From the NCBI RefSeq assembly GCF_963558545.1, contig NZ_CAUWHO010000041.1:1-18575 (forward strand): a stretch of DNA of 18,575 nucleotides, read 5' to 3'. The stretch's first letter is position 1. Every line of letters begins with the position of its first letter. A program made the position numbers and the translations under genes. Source of the stretch: Tyzzerella sp963558545 (GTDB lineage: Bacteria; Bacillota; Clostridia; Lachnospirales; CAG-274). The notes under the pieces were generated by a model. It did not search any database and had not been told where the DNA came from. It saw only the letters and a program-made list of their open reading frames with translations. Below are positions 7,619 through 16,386 of this stretch, in pieces.

Positions 7619-8971
7619 ATGAAATACAATAATGAGGAAGAACAATTAAAATTAGAAATATTTGAAAAGGTAAAACAGTACTACAATTTAAGCAAAAATA
7701 ACGAAAAAGATAAAAAACAGATAAATTATGCTGGACGAGTATATGATGAAGAAGAAATGTTAAATTTGATAGATAGTTCATTAGAATTTTGGCTAACATC
7801 AGGAAGATATACAGAACAGTTTGAGAAAGATTTAAGTAGATTTTTAAATGTAAAATATTCATTACTAGTTAATTCAGGGTCTTCTGCCAATCTTTTAGCT
7901 TTTATGGCATTAACATCAGATAAATTAGGAGATAGAAAGATAGGAAGAGGAGATGAAATAATAACTGTTGCAGCAGGGTTTCCTACAACAATTGCACCTA
8001 TTATACAATATGGAGCAATACCAGTATTTTTAGATATATCAATACCTAAATATAATATAGAAATAAATGACTTAGAAAAAGCATTGACAGAAAAAACTAA
8101 AGCCATTATGATAGCACATACATTAGGAAATCCATTTAATTTGAAAAAAATAAAAGAATTTTGTGAAAAAAATAATTTATGGTTAATAGAAGATAATTGT
8201 GATGCTTTAGGTTCTAAATATATTTATAATAATGAAGAAAAATATACAGGCACAATAGGGGACATAGGAACATCTAGTTTTTACCCTCCACATCATATAA
8301 CAATGGGAGAAGGTGGAGCAGTATATACAAATAATTTAGAGCTAAAACGTATATTACAGTCTATGAGAGATTGGGGAAGAGATTGTTGGTGTAGCTCAGG
8401 AAAAGATAATACTTGTAAAAATAGATTTAGCAAACAATTTGGACAACTACCTTTAGGATATGACCATAAGTATGTATACTCTCATTTTGGATATAATCTT
8501 AAAGTTACAGATATGCAAGCTTCTATTGGAGTGGCACAATTGAAAAAGTTGCCAAAATTTATTGAAGCCAGAAGAAAAAATTGGGAATATATTAAAGAAA
8601 ATCTTAAAAATTTAGAAAAATATTTTATTTTACCAGAAGCTGAAGAAAATAGTATTCCTAGTTGGTTTGGGTTTATTTTGACAATAAGGGATAATACAAA
8701 ATTTACAAGAAATGAAATAGTAGAATATTTAGAAAGTAACAATATACAAACGAGAATGTTATTTTCAGGGAACATAATAAATCATCCTTGTTTTGATGAA
8801 ATGAGAAATAATAATTATGGGTATAGAGTAATTGGTGAACTTAAAAATACTAATAAAATTATGAATGATACATTTTGGGTAGGTGTATATCCAGGATTAA
8901 CAAAAAAAGATTTAGATTATATGATATCAAAAATAAAGGACTTTATTCATAAAATAGAGGTGGATAAATAA
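7619..8971 (+). CDS. rfbH: CDP-4-keto-6-deoxy-D-glucose 3-dehydrase (E1)
   Basis: 450 residues (family usually about 437). E1 uses pyridoxamine phosphate and a [2Fe-2S] cluster to remove the C3 hydroxyl from CDP-4-keto-6-deoxyglucose, working with an NADH-dependent reductase (E3). The aminotransferase-like fold is clear (NSGSSANLLA at 85-94; EDNCDALGSK at 191-200). The Lys that holds PLP in normal aminotransferases is replaced by His in YPPHHITMGEGG (222-233), the hallmark of this dehydrase. The cluster cysteines are visible as C194 and C256-x-C258-x7-C266; the first spacing is 61, about four longer than in the best-known enzymes, owing to a small insertion near 203-209. AGAAGG precedes the ATG, and the stop shares a base with the rfbF start (TAATG). 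No E3 gene is in the window. Confidence 0.93.
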   Translation: MKYNNEEEQLKLEIFEKVKQYYNLSKNNEKDKKQINYAGRVYDEEEMLNLIDSSLEFWLTSGRYTEQFEKDLSRFLNVKYSLLVNSGSSANLLAFMALTSDKLGDRKIGRGDEIITVAAGFPTTIAPIIQYGAIPVFLDISIPKYNIEINDLEKALTEKTKAIMIAHTLGNPFNLKKIKEFCEKNNLWLIEDNCDALGSKYIYNNEEKYTGTIGDIGTSSFYPPHHITMGEGGAVYTNNLELKRILQSMRDWGRDCWCSSGKDNTCKNRFSKQFGQLPLGYDHKYVYSHFGYNLKVTDMQASIGVAQLKKLPKFIEARRKNWEYIKENLKNLEKYFILPEAEENSIPSWFGFILTIRDNTKFTRNEIVEYLESNNIQTRMLFSGNIINHPCFDEMRNNNYGYRVIGELKNTNKIMNDTFWVGVYPGLTKKDLDYMISKIKDFIHKIEVDK

Positions 8972-9744
8972 TGAAACTAGTAATTTTAGCAGGTGGATAT
9001 GGAAGTAGACTAAAAGAAATAACAAGCATACTACCAAAGCCAATGGTTGAGATAGGTGAAAAACCTATATTGTGGCATATAATGAAAATATATTCACAAT
9101 ATGGAATAAATGAATTTATAATATGTTTAGGTTATAAAGGAAATATTATAAAAGATTATTTTTTAAATTATGAAAGTATAAATCAAGATTTTACAATTGA
9201 TTTATGTAGTAAAGATATAAAATTTCATAGTAAGCATAATGAAAATAACTGGAAAGTAACATTAGTAGATACAGGGTTAGATACTTTAAAAGGAGCAAGA
9301 CTTAAAAAAATTGAAGAATATCTAGAAGACGATGTAAATTTATTAACTTATGGTGATGGACTAGCTGATATAGATATAAATGAACTAATAAAACAACATA
9401 CTAATAGTAATAAGATTATTACTATTAGCGGAGTTAGACCATTATCAAGATTTGGAGAGCTAAAAATAGAGGGAGATAATTTAGTATCTTTTGAAGAAAA
9501 AGCACAAGTATCAACAGGGTTAATAAATGGCGGATATATGGTATTTAATAAGGAACTTTTAAATTATCTTATAAATGACGAAAATTGTGACTTAGAGTAC
9601 GGTGTATTTGAAAAGATATCAAAAGAGGGTAAAATGGGTGTATATAAGCATAAAGGACAATGGGCTTGTATTGATACAGAAAGAGATTTACAAAACCTAA
9701 ATAAAATGTGGAAAGAAGGAAAAGCATTTTGGAAGAAATGGTAA
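8971..9744 (+). CDS. rfbF: Glucose-1-phosphate cytidylyltransferase
   Basis: 257 residues, the usual family length. It joins CTP and glucose 1-phosphate to give CDP-glucose and pyrophosphate, the entry step for CDP-linked 3,6-dideoxy sugars. The nucleotidyltransferase signature is at the N-terminus (LAGGYGSRLKEIT, 6-18, then LPKPM with K23). The YGDG stretch at 127-130 provides the metal-binding Asp129. The end, DLQNLNKMWKEGKAFWKKW, matches this subfamily rather than dTDP-glucose enzymes. GAGGTGG sits upstream inside rfbH. Its start overlaps the rfbH stop by one base and its end overlaps the rfbG start by 7 bases, so the three enzymes are made from one message. Confidence 0.94.
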   Translation: MKLVILAGGYGSRLKEITSILPKPMVEIGEKPILWHIMKIYSQYGINEFIICLGYKGNIIKDYFLNYESINQDFTIDLCSKDIKFHSKHNENNWKVTLVDTGLDTLKGARLKKIEEYLEDDVNLLTYGDGLADIDINELIKQHTNSNKIITISGVRPLSRFGELKIEGDNLVSFEEKAQVSTGLINGGYMVFNKELLNYLINDENCDLEYGVFEKISKEGKMGVYKHKGQWACIDTERDLQNLNKMWKEGKAFWKKW

Positions 9745-10817
9745 AAAGTAATAATTTCAATAATATATATAAAGGTAAAAATGTTTTAATAACTGGACAT
9801 ACAGGATTTAAAGGTGCGTGGTTATCAATATGGTTAAAAGAGCTTGGAGCAAATGTTATAGGATATTCCTTAGAACCATATACTAATAAAGATTTATATG
9901 TTTTATCTAAGCTAAATAAGCACATAATAGAAATAATAGGGGATATTAGAGATAGAAAAAAACTAGAAGAAGTATTTGAGAAATATCAACCAGAGTATGT
10001 ATTTCATTTAGCTGCTCAGCCGCTTGTTATAGAATCATACATAGACCCTGTTTATACATTTGAAACTAATATAATGGGTACTATAAATATTTTAGAATGT
10101 ATAAGAAAAACAAATGCAACAAAAGTAGGTATATTAGTTACATCAGATAAATGCTATGAAAACAAAGAGCAGGTTTGGGGTTATAGAGAAAATGACAATT
10201 TAGGTGGTTTTGACCCTTATAGTGCATCTAAAGGTTCTGCAGAAATAATTATAAATTCGTATAGACACTCCTTTATGAATATTAATGATTTTGAAAAACA
10301 TAACAAATCAATAGCAAGTGTGAGAGCTGGAAATGTTATTGGTGGTGGAGATTGGCAAAAAAATAGAATAATACCAGATTGTATAAAAGCAATAGAAAAT
10401 AATGAAACTATATATTTAAGAAATCCTCTATCTATAAGGCCTTGGCAATATGTTTTAGAGCCTTTAAGAGGTTATCTTTTATTAGGGGAAAAGATGACAA
10501 ATGAGCCCAAGAAATATAGTGATTGTTTTAATTTTGCACCTAATTTATCATCAGTTATAAATGTTGAAAAATTAGCAAATCTATTAGTAAGCAGTTATGG
10601 AGAATGTAAAATAGAAAAAAATAAAAATATTAGCGAGTATTATGAAAGTAGTGTTTTGAATTTAGATATTAGTAAAGCATATTTTAAATTAGATTGGTAT
10701 CCTAAATTAGATATAGAAAATACTATAAAATACACAGTTGATTGGTATAAAAATTATAAGGAAAATAATGTATATGATTTATGTGTAAATCAGATATTAA
10801 AGTATATCAATGAGTAA
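9738..10817 (+). CDS. rfbG: CDP-glucose 4,6-dehydratase
   Basis: Starting at the ATG at 9738 the protein is 359 residues, matching the family; an upstream in-frame GTG at 9708 would add ten residues that homologues lack. It is an extended SDR that converts CDP-glucose to CDP-4-keto-6-deoxyglucose through a tightly bound NAD+. The dinucleotide loop is GHTGFKG (20-26), the active-site Thr and Asp lie in LVTSDKCYE (133-141), and the catalytic pair is Y161-SAS-K165. It overlaps rfbF by 7 bases. A 68-base AT-rich gap follows before the ThDP enzyme gene, with no terminator visible in it. Confidence 0.93.
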   Translation: MVKSNNFNNIYKGKNVLITGHTGFKGAWLSIWLKELGANVIGYSLEPYTNKDLYVLSKLNKHIIEIIGDIRDRKKLEEVFEKYQPEYVFHLAAQPLVIESYIDPVYTFETNIMGTINILECIRKTNATKVGILVTSDKCYENKEQVWGYRENDNLGGFDPYSASKGSAEIIINSYRHSFMNINDFEKHNKSIASVRAGNVIGGGDWQKNRIIPDCIKAIENNETIYLRNPLSIRPWQYVLEPLRGYLLLGEKMTNEPKKYSDCFNFAPNLSSVINVEKLANLLVSSYGECKIEKNKNISEYYESSVLNLDISKAYFKLDWYPKLDIENTIKYTVDWYKNYKENNVYDLCVNQILKYINE

Positions 10818-10885
10818 TATCTTAAAAATATTGATTAAATGTATTTTAAATAATATCTACTACATAATTATTATGGAGGTTAAAA

Positions 10886-12688
10886 ATGATTAAAGTTTCT
10901 GATTATATAACAAAGTATTTTGAAGACATAGGTGTTAAAGATATTTTTATGTTTACAGGTGGAACAGTAATGCATTTAATTGATTCTTTTGGAAGGTCTA
11001 AAAAGATTAAATACTGGTGCACACATCACGAGCAATCTGCTGCAATGGCTGCAGAAACATATTCAAAAATAAAAAATGATTTATGTGTTGTATTAGTTAC
11101 TAGTGGACCTGGTGCTACTAATACAATTACAGGGGTGTTAAGCTGTTTTCAAGATTCAGTACCAGTAGTATTTATATCTGGACAAACTAAAGTTAAACAA
11201 ACTATATCTAACTCTCAAATAGAAAATTTAAGACAGTTTGGTTCACAAGAAGCAGATATAGTATCTATAGTAAAACCAATAACAAAATATGCTATTGAAG
11301 TAACAGAGATAGAAAAAATAAAATATTATTTAGATAAAGCTGTATTTGAGGCTAAAAATGGTAGACCAGGACCAGTATGGCTAAGTATACCTTTAGATGT
11401 ACAAGGTGCTTTAGTTAATGAAGAAAATTTACAAGGATTTAAAGAATCTGATATTGAAGAAAAAATAAATATAGAACCTAAGAATGATGAAATAGAATAT
11501 ATTATAAAAGAAATAAATAAATCTAAAAGACCTGTTATTATAGCAGGTCATGGAGTAAGAATTGCAGATGCTAATAAACTATTAGATGATTTTTGTACAA
11601 AATATAAAATACCAATAGTAACTACTATTATGGGTATAGATAATTTAGAAAATGACCATATTTGTAATATATGAAGGATAGGTATTAAAGGAACAAGGGC
11701 TGGAAATTTTGCTATACAAAATGCAGATTTAGTTATTTCCTTAGGTTGCCGATTATCTGTTGCGTCAATAGGACATGAATATAAACTATTTGCAAGGGAA
11801 GCTAAAGTACTAGTAGTAGATATAGATAAGTATGAGCATTTAAAACAAACTATAAAAATAGATAAAATTATAAATTGTGATGTTAAAAATTTATTACAAT
11901 CTTTAGAAAAAAATACTTTAAAATTAGATTTTAAAGAATGGCTTAATAAATGTAATGAATGGAAAAGTAAATATCCAGTTATATTAGAAGAATATAATAA
12001 TGACAATAAAGGGATAAATTTATACAAATTTATAGATGTATTGAATAAAAATATAAAACCTAATATGACTATTATTTCAGATGCAGGTTCACCATTTTAT
12101 GTTGTAGCACAAAGTATATCTTTAAAATATGGACAAAGGTATATAACAACTGGAGGAACACTTACTATGGGTTATTCTTTACCAGCTACTATTGGTGCAT
12201 CAGTAGTAACGGATAATAATACTGTAATAGCTATTACAGGTGAAGGTTCATTTATGTTAAATATACAGGAATTAGAAGTATTAAGATATCATAATTTAAA
12301 TGCTAAAATATTTGTTATTAATAACCAAGGGTATTATCTTATACGTCAAACTCAAAAAAGATATTTTAACGAAAACTTTATTGGGGAAAGCAGCTCAAGT
12401 GGTATATCTTTCCCTAATTTTGAAAAGGTTGTTAATGCTTTTGATATAAAATATTATAAACTAGAAAATATAAATCAATGTAAGCGACAACTAAATGATA
12501 TTTTATTAGAAAAAGGGCCAGCTATTATTGAAGTTATAGTTGATAAAGATATGGAAATTATGCCTAATAACATATCAGAAATAAAACCAGATGGTAAAAT
12601 GGTTTCTAAGCCTTTAGAAGATATGTATCCATTTTTAGATAGAGAAGTTTTTAAAAATGAAATGATAGTAGATATTGTTGAAGAATAG
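10886..12688 (+). pseudogene. YerE-like ThDP acetolactate-synthase-type enzyme with in-frame TGA
   Basis: One uninterrupted frame of 600 codons except for TGA at 11672-11674 (codon 263). GGAGGT precedes the ATG. The N-terminal pyrimidine-binding domain has the catalytic Glu (E49, in THHEQSAAMAAE). The central domain resumes right after the TGA with RIGIKGTRAGNFAIQNADL. The C-terminal domain has the ThDP/Mg motif GEGS (from 452; usually GDG) and N479-N480, followed by QGYYLIRQTQ, typical of the acetolactate-synthase-like enzymes of polysaccharide loci. By position next to rfbH-F-G the best parallel is Yersinia YerE, which transfers an acetyl unit from pyruvate to C4 of CDP-3,6-dideoxy-4-ketoglucose. 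Neighbouring residues suggest the TGA replaces GGA (Gly). As read, the product is a 262-residue fragment without cofactor-binding halves. Readthrough, recent mutation or base error are all possible. Confidence 0.8.
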
Positions 12689-12698
12689 GGAGAAATAT

Positions 12699-13604
12699 AT
12701 GAAAAAGGTTATTATAACTGGTGCTACTAGTTCTATTGGAATAGCATTAATTGAAGATTGTATAAAAAACAATGTAGAAGTTTTAGCTTTATGTAGAAAT
12801 ACATCTAACAGGCTAAAAAATTTGCCTAAATCAAATTTAATAACAGTAAAAAATTGTGATTTAAAAGAGTTAGAAAATTTTGAGTTAAAAGGAAATGAAA
12901 AGTTTGATGTATTTTATCATTTAGGTTGGGTATATACAGGTAAAGAAGAAAGAAATAATGTAGAATTGCAATATAAAAATATTGATTATTCAATAAATGC
13001 AATAAATTTGGCTAATAAATTAGGATGTAAAAAATTTATTGGTGCAGGCTCTCAGGCTGAATATGGGGAACATTTAGATAAAAAAACAAGTAGTGATTCT
13101 TATGCAAACCCAACAAATGCTTATGGTATATGTAAATATATGACAGGTAAACTATTATCTATACAAGCTACTAAATTTAATATGGACTATGCTTGGGTAC
13201 GCATTTTTAGTGTTTATGGTAAATATGATATAGAAGATACTATGATTTCTACAACTATAAAAAAGCTTAAAGCAAAAGAATATTGTAAATTTACACCAGG
13301 GGAACATATATGGGATTATTTATATAGCTCTGATGCAGGTAATGCTTTTTATTTATTAGGTAAAAATTTAGAAGGTAACAAAGTTTATTGTCTTGGTAGT
13401 GGTAAAGGTAAGCCACTTAAAGAATATATACAAATTATAAAAGAAGAAATTGACCCAAAAGCTAAAATAGGTTTAGGAGATATAGAATATATAAATGGGA
13501 TACCTAATCCTATGGTTGCAGATATATCAAATTTAACTAAAGATACAGGATTTACACCCCAAATAGATTTTAGAGAAGGTATAAGGAAAATACTACAAAA
13601 ATAA
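12699..13604 (+). CDS. Extended SDR reductase/epimerase, possible YerF-like reductase
   Basis: The ATG at 12699 gives 301 residues. It is preceded at 12687-12692 by AGGGAG, which overlaps the stop of the previous gene; an upstream TTG at 12675 has no such site. It is an NAD(P)-dependent extended short-chain dehydrogenase: the nucleotide loop is GATSSIG (8-14), the active-site Ser is in GAGSQAEYGE (S118), and the catalytic pair is Y142-GIC-K146. Such enzymes reduce or epimerise nucleotide-sugar ketones. Following a YerE-like gene by 10 bases, the natural guess is a YerF-type role: reducing the acetyl carbonyl of the branched intermediate to a 1-hydroxyethyl group. Reduction of the C4 ketone, as in abequose or paratose synthases, is the main alternative. 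The family call is firm; the substrate is inferred. Confidence 0.88.
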   Translation: MKKVIITGATSSIGIALIEDCIKNNVEVLALCRNTSNRLKNLPKSNLITVKNCDLKELENFELKGNEKFDVFYHLGWVYTGKEERNNVELQYKNIDYSINAINLANKLGCKKFIGAGSQAEYGEHLDKKTSSDSYANPTNAYGICKYMTGKLLSIQATKFNMDYAWVRIFSVYGKYDIEDTMISTTIKKLKAKEYCKFTPGEHIWDYLYSSDAGNAFYLLGKNLEGNKVYCLGSGKGKPLKEYIQIIKEEIDPKAKIGLGDIEYINGIPNPMVADISNLTKDTGFTPQIDFREGIRKILQK

Positions 13605-13646
13605 GTCGCACTATAATTATAATGCGACTTATTTTTGTAGTATTTT
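13587..13646. terminator. Bidirectional terminator between the sugar and purine operons
   Basis: A perfect inverted repeat with 24-base arms (13587-13610 and 13623-13646; core AATAAGTCGCA / TGCGACTTATT) and a 12-base loop. It overlaps the final codons and stop of the SDR gene on the plus strand and the stop of purA on the minus strand. A-rich left and T-rich right flanks give U-runs in both transcripts, so it should end transcription from both convergent operons. Confidence 0.85.
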
Positions 13647-14916
13647 ATCTAAATAAAATTTCATCTCTTTTAGGGCCATTAGAAACCATAGAAACTTTAA
13701 CACCAAGTTCTTTTTCTATAAATTGTACATAGTCTTTAGCTTCTTGTGGAAGAGCATCAAAATCTTTAATACCACGAATATCAGTTTTCCAACCTTTAAG
13801 CTCTTGATAAACAGGTTTTGCTTTATAAAGTTGCTCTGTTGTTAAAAAGTCTTTATATATTTCACCATTTAGTTCATATCCAGTACAAACTTTTATATTG
13901 TCCATATAGCTAAGAACATCAAGACAAGTAATACAAACTTCTGTTGCACCTTGTATTTCACAACCATATCTAGTAGCTACAGCATCAAAATATCCAACAC
14001 GGCGAGGGCGACCAGTAGTAGCACCATATTCCCCAGAATCACCACCACGTTTTCTAAGCTCTTCAGCTTCTTCTTCAAAAATTTCACTAACAAAAGGTCC
14101 TTCACCAACAGCACTAGAGTATGCTTTTGTAATAACAGTTATTTGTTTAATAGAATGAGGAGGTATACCAGCGCCAACAGCAGCATATCCAGCTAAAGTA
14201 GATGAGCTAGTAACATAAGGATAAATACCGTGGTCTGTATCTTTTAAAGCACCTAGCTGACCTTCTAAAAGGATATTTTTACCTTCTTTAATAGCATTTC
14301 TAAGATATGTGGAAGTATCTTTTACATTTTCTTTAATCATATCTGCATATTTTAAAAGCTTTTCATATACTTCTATATAGTTTACTTCTGGTTTATTATA
14401 TAAGTGCTTAAATTGTATATTTATTTTTTCATACATATGCATAAGTTTATCTTTAAGTCTTTCTTTTTCATAAAGTTCCCATACTTGAAGTCCAACTTTA
14501 GAAAATTTGTCTGCATAAAAAGGTGCAATACCACTTTTTGTAGAACCAAATTTTCTATCTCCAAGACGTTCTTCTTCGTAAATATCTAAAAGAACGTGGT
14601 GAGGTAATAAAACTTGAGCTCTGTCAGATATAAGAAGATTAAATTTTATACCTTTTGATACAACACTTTCTATTTCTTCCATAAGATATTCTATATTAAG
14701 TGCAACACCATTACCAATAATATTAATTGTATTAGGATTAAATACACCAGAAGGTAATTGATGAAGTGCAAATTTACCATATTGATTTATAATAGTATGG
14801 CCAGCATTACTACCACCTTGAAATCTAACCACTATATCAGATTGTTCTGCACATAGGTCAGTTATTTTACCTTTGCCTTCATCTCCCCAGTTTGCACCAA
14901 CTATCGCTCTAACCAT
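13645..14916 (-). CDS. purA: Adenylosuccinate synthetase
   Basis: 423 residues, full length. It couples IMP and aspartate using GTP to form adenylosuccinate, the first committed step to AMP. The GTP/IMP-binding loop is WGDEGKGK (10-17), and the catalytic His is H40 in GGSNAGHTI. The GEGPF and TTGRPRRVGYFD stretches in the second half are also typical. AAGGAGG lies a few bases before the ATG. It starts 12 bases after purB and is last in the purine operon, with the two-way terminator at its stop. No lesions are seen. Confidence 0.97.
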   Translation of the reverse strand: MVRAIVGANWGDEGKGKITDLCAEQSDIVVRFQGGSNAGHTIINQYGKFALHQLPSGVFNPNTINIIGNGVALNIEYLMEEIESVVSKGIKFNLLISDRAQVLLPHHVLLDIYEEERLGDRKFGSTKSGIAPFYADKFSKVGLQVWELYEKERLKDKLMHMYEKINIQFKHLYNKPEVNYIEVYEKLLKYADMIKENVKDTSTYLRNAIKEGKNILLEGQLGALKDTDHGIYPYVTSSSTLAGYAAVGAGIPPHSIKQITVITKAYSSAVGEGPFVSEIFEEEAEELRKRGGDSGEYGATTGRPRRVGYFDAVATRYGCEIQGATEVCITCLDVLSYMDNIKVCTGYELNGEIYKDFLTTEQLYKAKPVYQELKGWKTDIRGIKDFDALPQEAKDYVQFIEKELGVKVSMVSNGPKRDEILFR

Positions 14917-14928
14917 TTTTCATCCTCC

Positions 14929-16362
14929 TTAAACAGTAAGTTCACTACCTGTAGCAAATTTATTTTTATTTTTATCTAACATAGGTGTAACTTCTTCGTT
15001 TATATAATCTAAGACTTGCATAGGAGCACGTCCAATAAAGTTTTTAGGTTCTAATATTTTTGTTATATCTTCCATAGTAAGATTGAAAGATTTGTCGTTT
15101 ACTATACGTTCTATAAGGTCATTTTTACCACCATTTATTTTAACAACCTTAGAAGCTTCCATAGAATGCTCTCTAATTTTTTCGTGTAGCTCTTGTCTAT
15201 CGCCACCTTTTTTTACAGCGTCCATCATAATATTTTCTGTTGCCATAAAAGGAAGCTCCTCCATTATGTGTTTTTCTATAACTTTAGGGTAAACAACTAA
15301 ATTTTCAGAAATATTTATATAAATATTTAAAATAGCATCTGTTGCTAAAAATGCCTCTGGCATAGATATTCTCTTATTAGAAGAGTCATCTAAAGTTCTT
15401 TCAAACCATTGTGTAGAAGATGTTATAGCAGGGTTTAGGGCATCTACCATAATGTATCTTGCAAGACCTGCTATCCTTTCAGAACGCATAGGGTTTCTTT
15501 TATAAGCCATAGCAGAAGAACCAACTTGTCCTTTTTCAAAAGGCTCTTCCATTTCTTTTAAATGTTGTAAAAGACGCATATCATTTGAAAATTTAGTAGC
15601 ACTTTGGGCTATTCCACTTAATATGTTAATAACTATGCTATCAAGTTTTCTAGAATATGTTTGTCCAGAAACAGAAAATACACCTTTAAATCCAAGTTTT
15701 TCTGCTATAAGCATATCTAGTTTTTTTACTTTTTCATTGTCGTTGTTAAAAAGTTCCATAAAGCTAGCTTGAGTACCAGTTGTTCCTTTAGAGCCTAATA
15801 ATTTTAAATTTTCAAGGCAAAAATCTATTTGTTCTAAATCCATCATTAAGTCTTGTATCCAAAGACAAGCTCTTTTACCAACTGTTGTAAGCTGAGCTGC
15901 TTGAAAATGAGTAAAACCAAGAGTAGGCAAATCTTTATATTCTAAAGCAAATTTAGATAAATTTGATATAGTAGATAAAACTTTACCTTTTACAAGCTCT
16001 AGAGCATCTTTCATAATAATAACATCTGTATTATCTCCAACATAACAGCTTGTAGCTCCGAGATGTATTATGGCTTTAGCTTTTGGACATTGTACACCAT
16101 AAGCATATATGTGAGCCATAACATCGTGTCTAGTAATTTTTTCACGTTCTATTGCAACATCATAGTTTATATCATTGGCAAAGGCTTCTAGTTCTTTTAT
16201 TTGTTCATCTGTAATATCAAGGCCAAGCTCTTTTTCAACTTTAGCAAGTGTTATCCAAAGTTTTCTCCACGTTTTAAACTTTTTGTCTGGAGAAAAAATT
16301 TCTTTCATTTCTTTGCTAGCATAACGAGAGTTAAGAGGGCTTTCATAAATATTTTTATTCAT
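14929..16362 (-). CDS. purB: Adenylosuccinate lyase
   Basis: 477 residues, the size of the longer bacterial PurB type. It releases fumarate from SAICAR in IMP synthesis and from adenylosuccinate in AMP synthesis. The fumarase/aspartase-superfamily signature GSSAMAYKRNPM is at 281-292. Other conserved parts are TRHDVMAH (77-84), GATSCYVGDNTD (102-113) and TLGFTHFQAAQ (147-157), which carries a catalytic His. GAAAGGAT precedes the ATG. It sits directly before purA, so the two enzymes that turn IMP into AMP are co-transcribed. Confidence 0.97.
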   Translation of the reverse strand: MNKNIYESPLNSRYASKEMKEIFSPDKKFKTWRKLWITLAKVEKELGLDITDEQIKELEAFANDINYDVAIEREKITRHDVMAHIYAYGVQCPKAKAIIHLGATSCYVGDNTDVIIMKDALELVKGKVLSTISNLSKFALEYKDLPTLGFTHFQAAQLTTVGKRACLWIQDLMMDLEQIDFCLENLKLLGSKGTTGTQASFMELFNNDNEKVKKLDMLIAEKLGFKGVFSVSGQTYSRKLDSIVINILSGIAQSATKFSNDMRLLQHLKEMEEPFEKGQVGSSAMAYKRNPMRSERIAGLARYIMVDALNPAITSSTQWFERTLDDSSNKRISMPEAFLATDAILNIYINISENLVVYPKVIEKHIMEELPFMATENIMMDAVKKGGDRQELHEKIREHSMEASKVVKINGGKNDLIERIVNDKSFNLTMEDITKILEPKNFIGRAPMQVLDYINEEVTPMLDKNKNKFATGSELTV

Positions 16363-16386
16363 AATTATATCCTTTCTATATATAAA

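Noticed and set aside
4488..11674. TGA recoded as an amino acid, given in-frame TGA codons at 3502, 4488 and 11672
   Set aside because: The YjjB-like gene (2691-2693) and the WYL gene (6180-6182) end at TGA in the expected places, and Trp is written TGG throughout the intact genes. The in-frame TGAs lie in genes that mostly show other damage.
11660..11720. Selenocysteine at the TGA of the ThDP enzyme
   Set aside because: The family has no Cys or Sec at this position, the context suggests Gly, and I see no convincing hairpin just downstream.
11548..12027. 159-codon minus-strand open frame over the ThDP gene break
   Set aside because: It mirrors the conserved ThDP coding frame on the plus strand and has no start signal.
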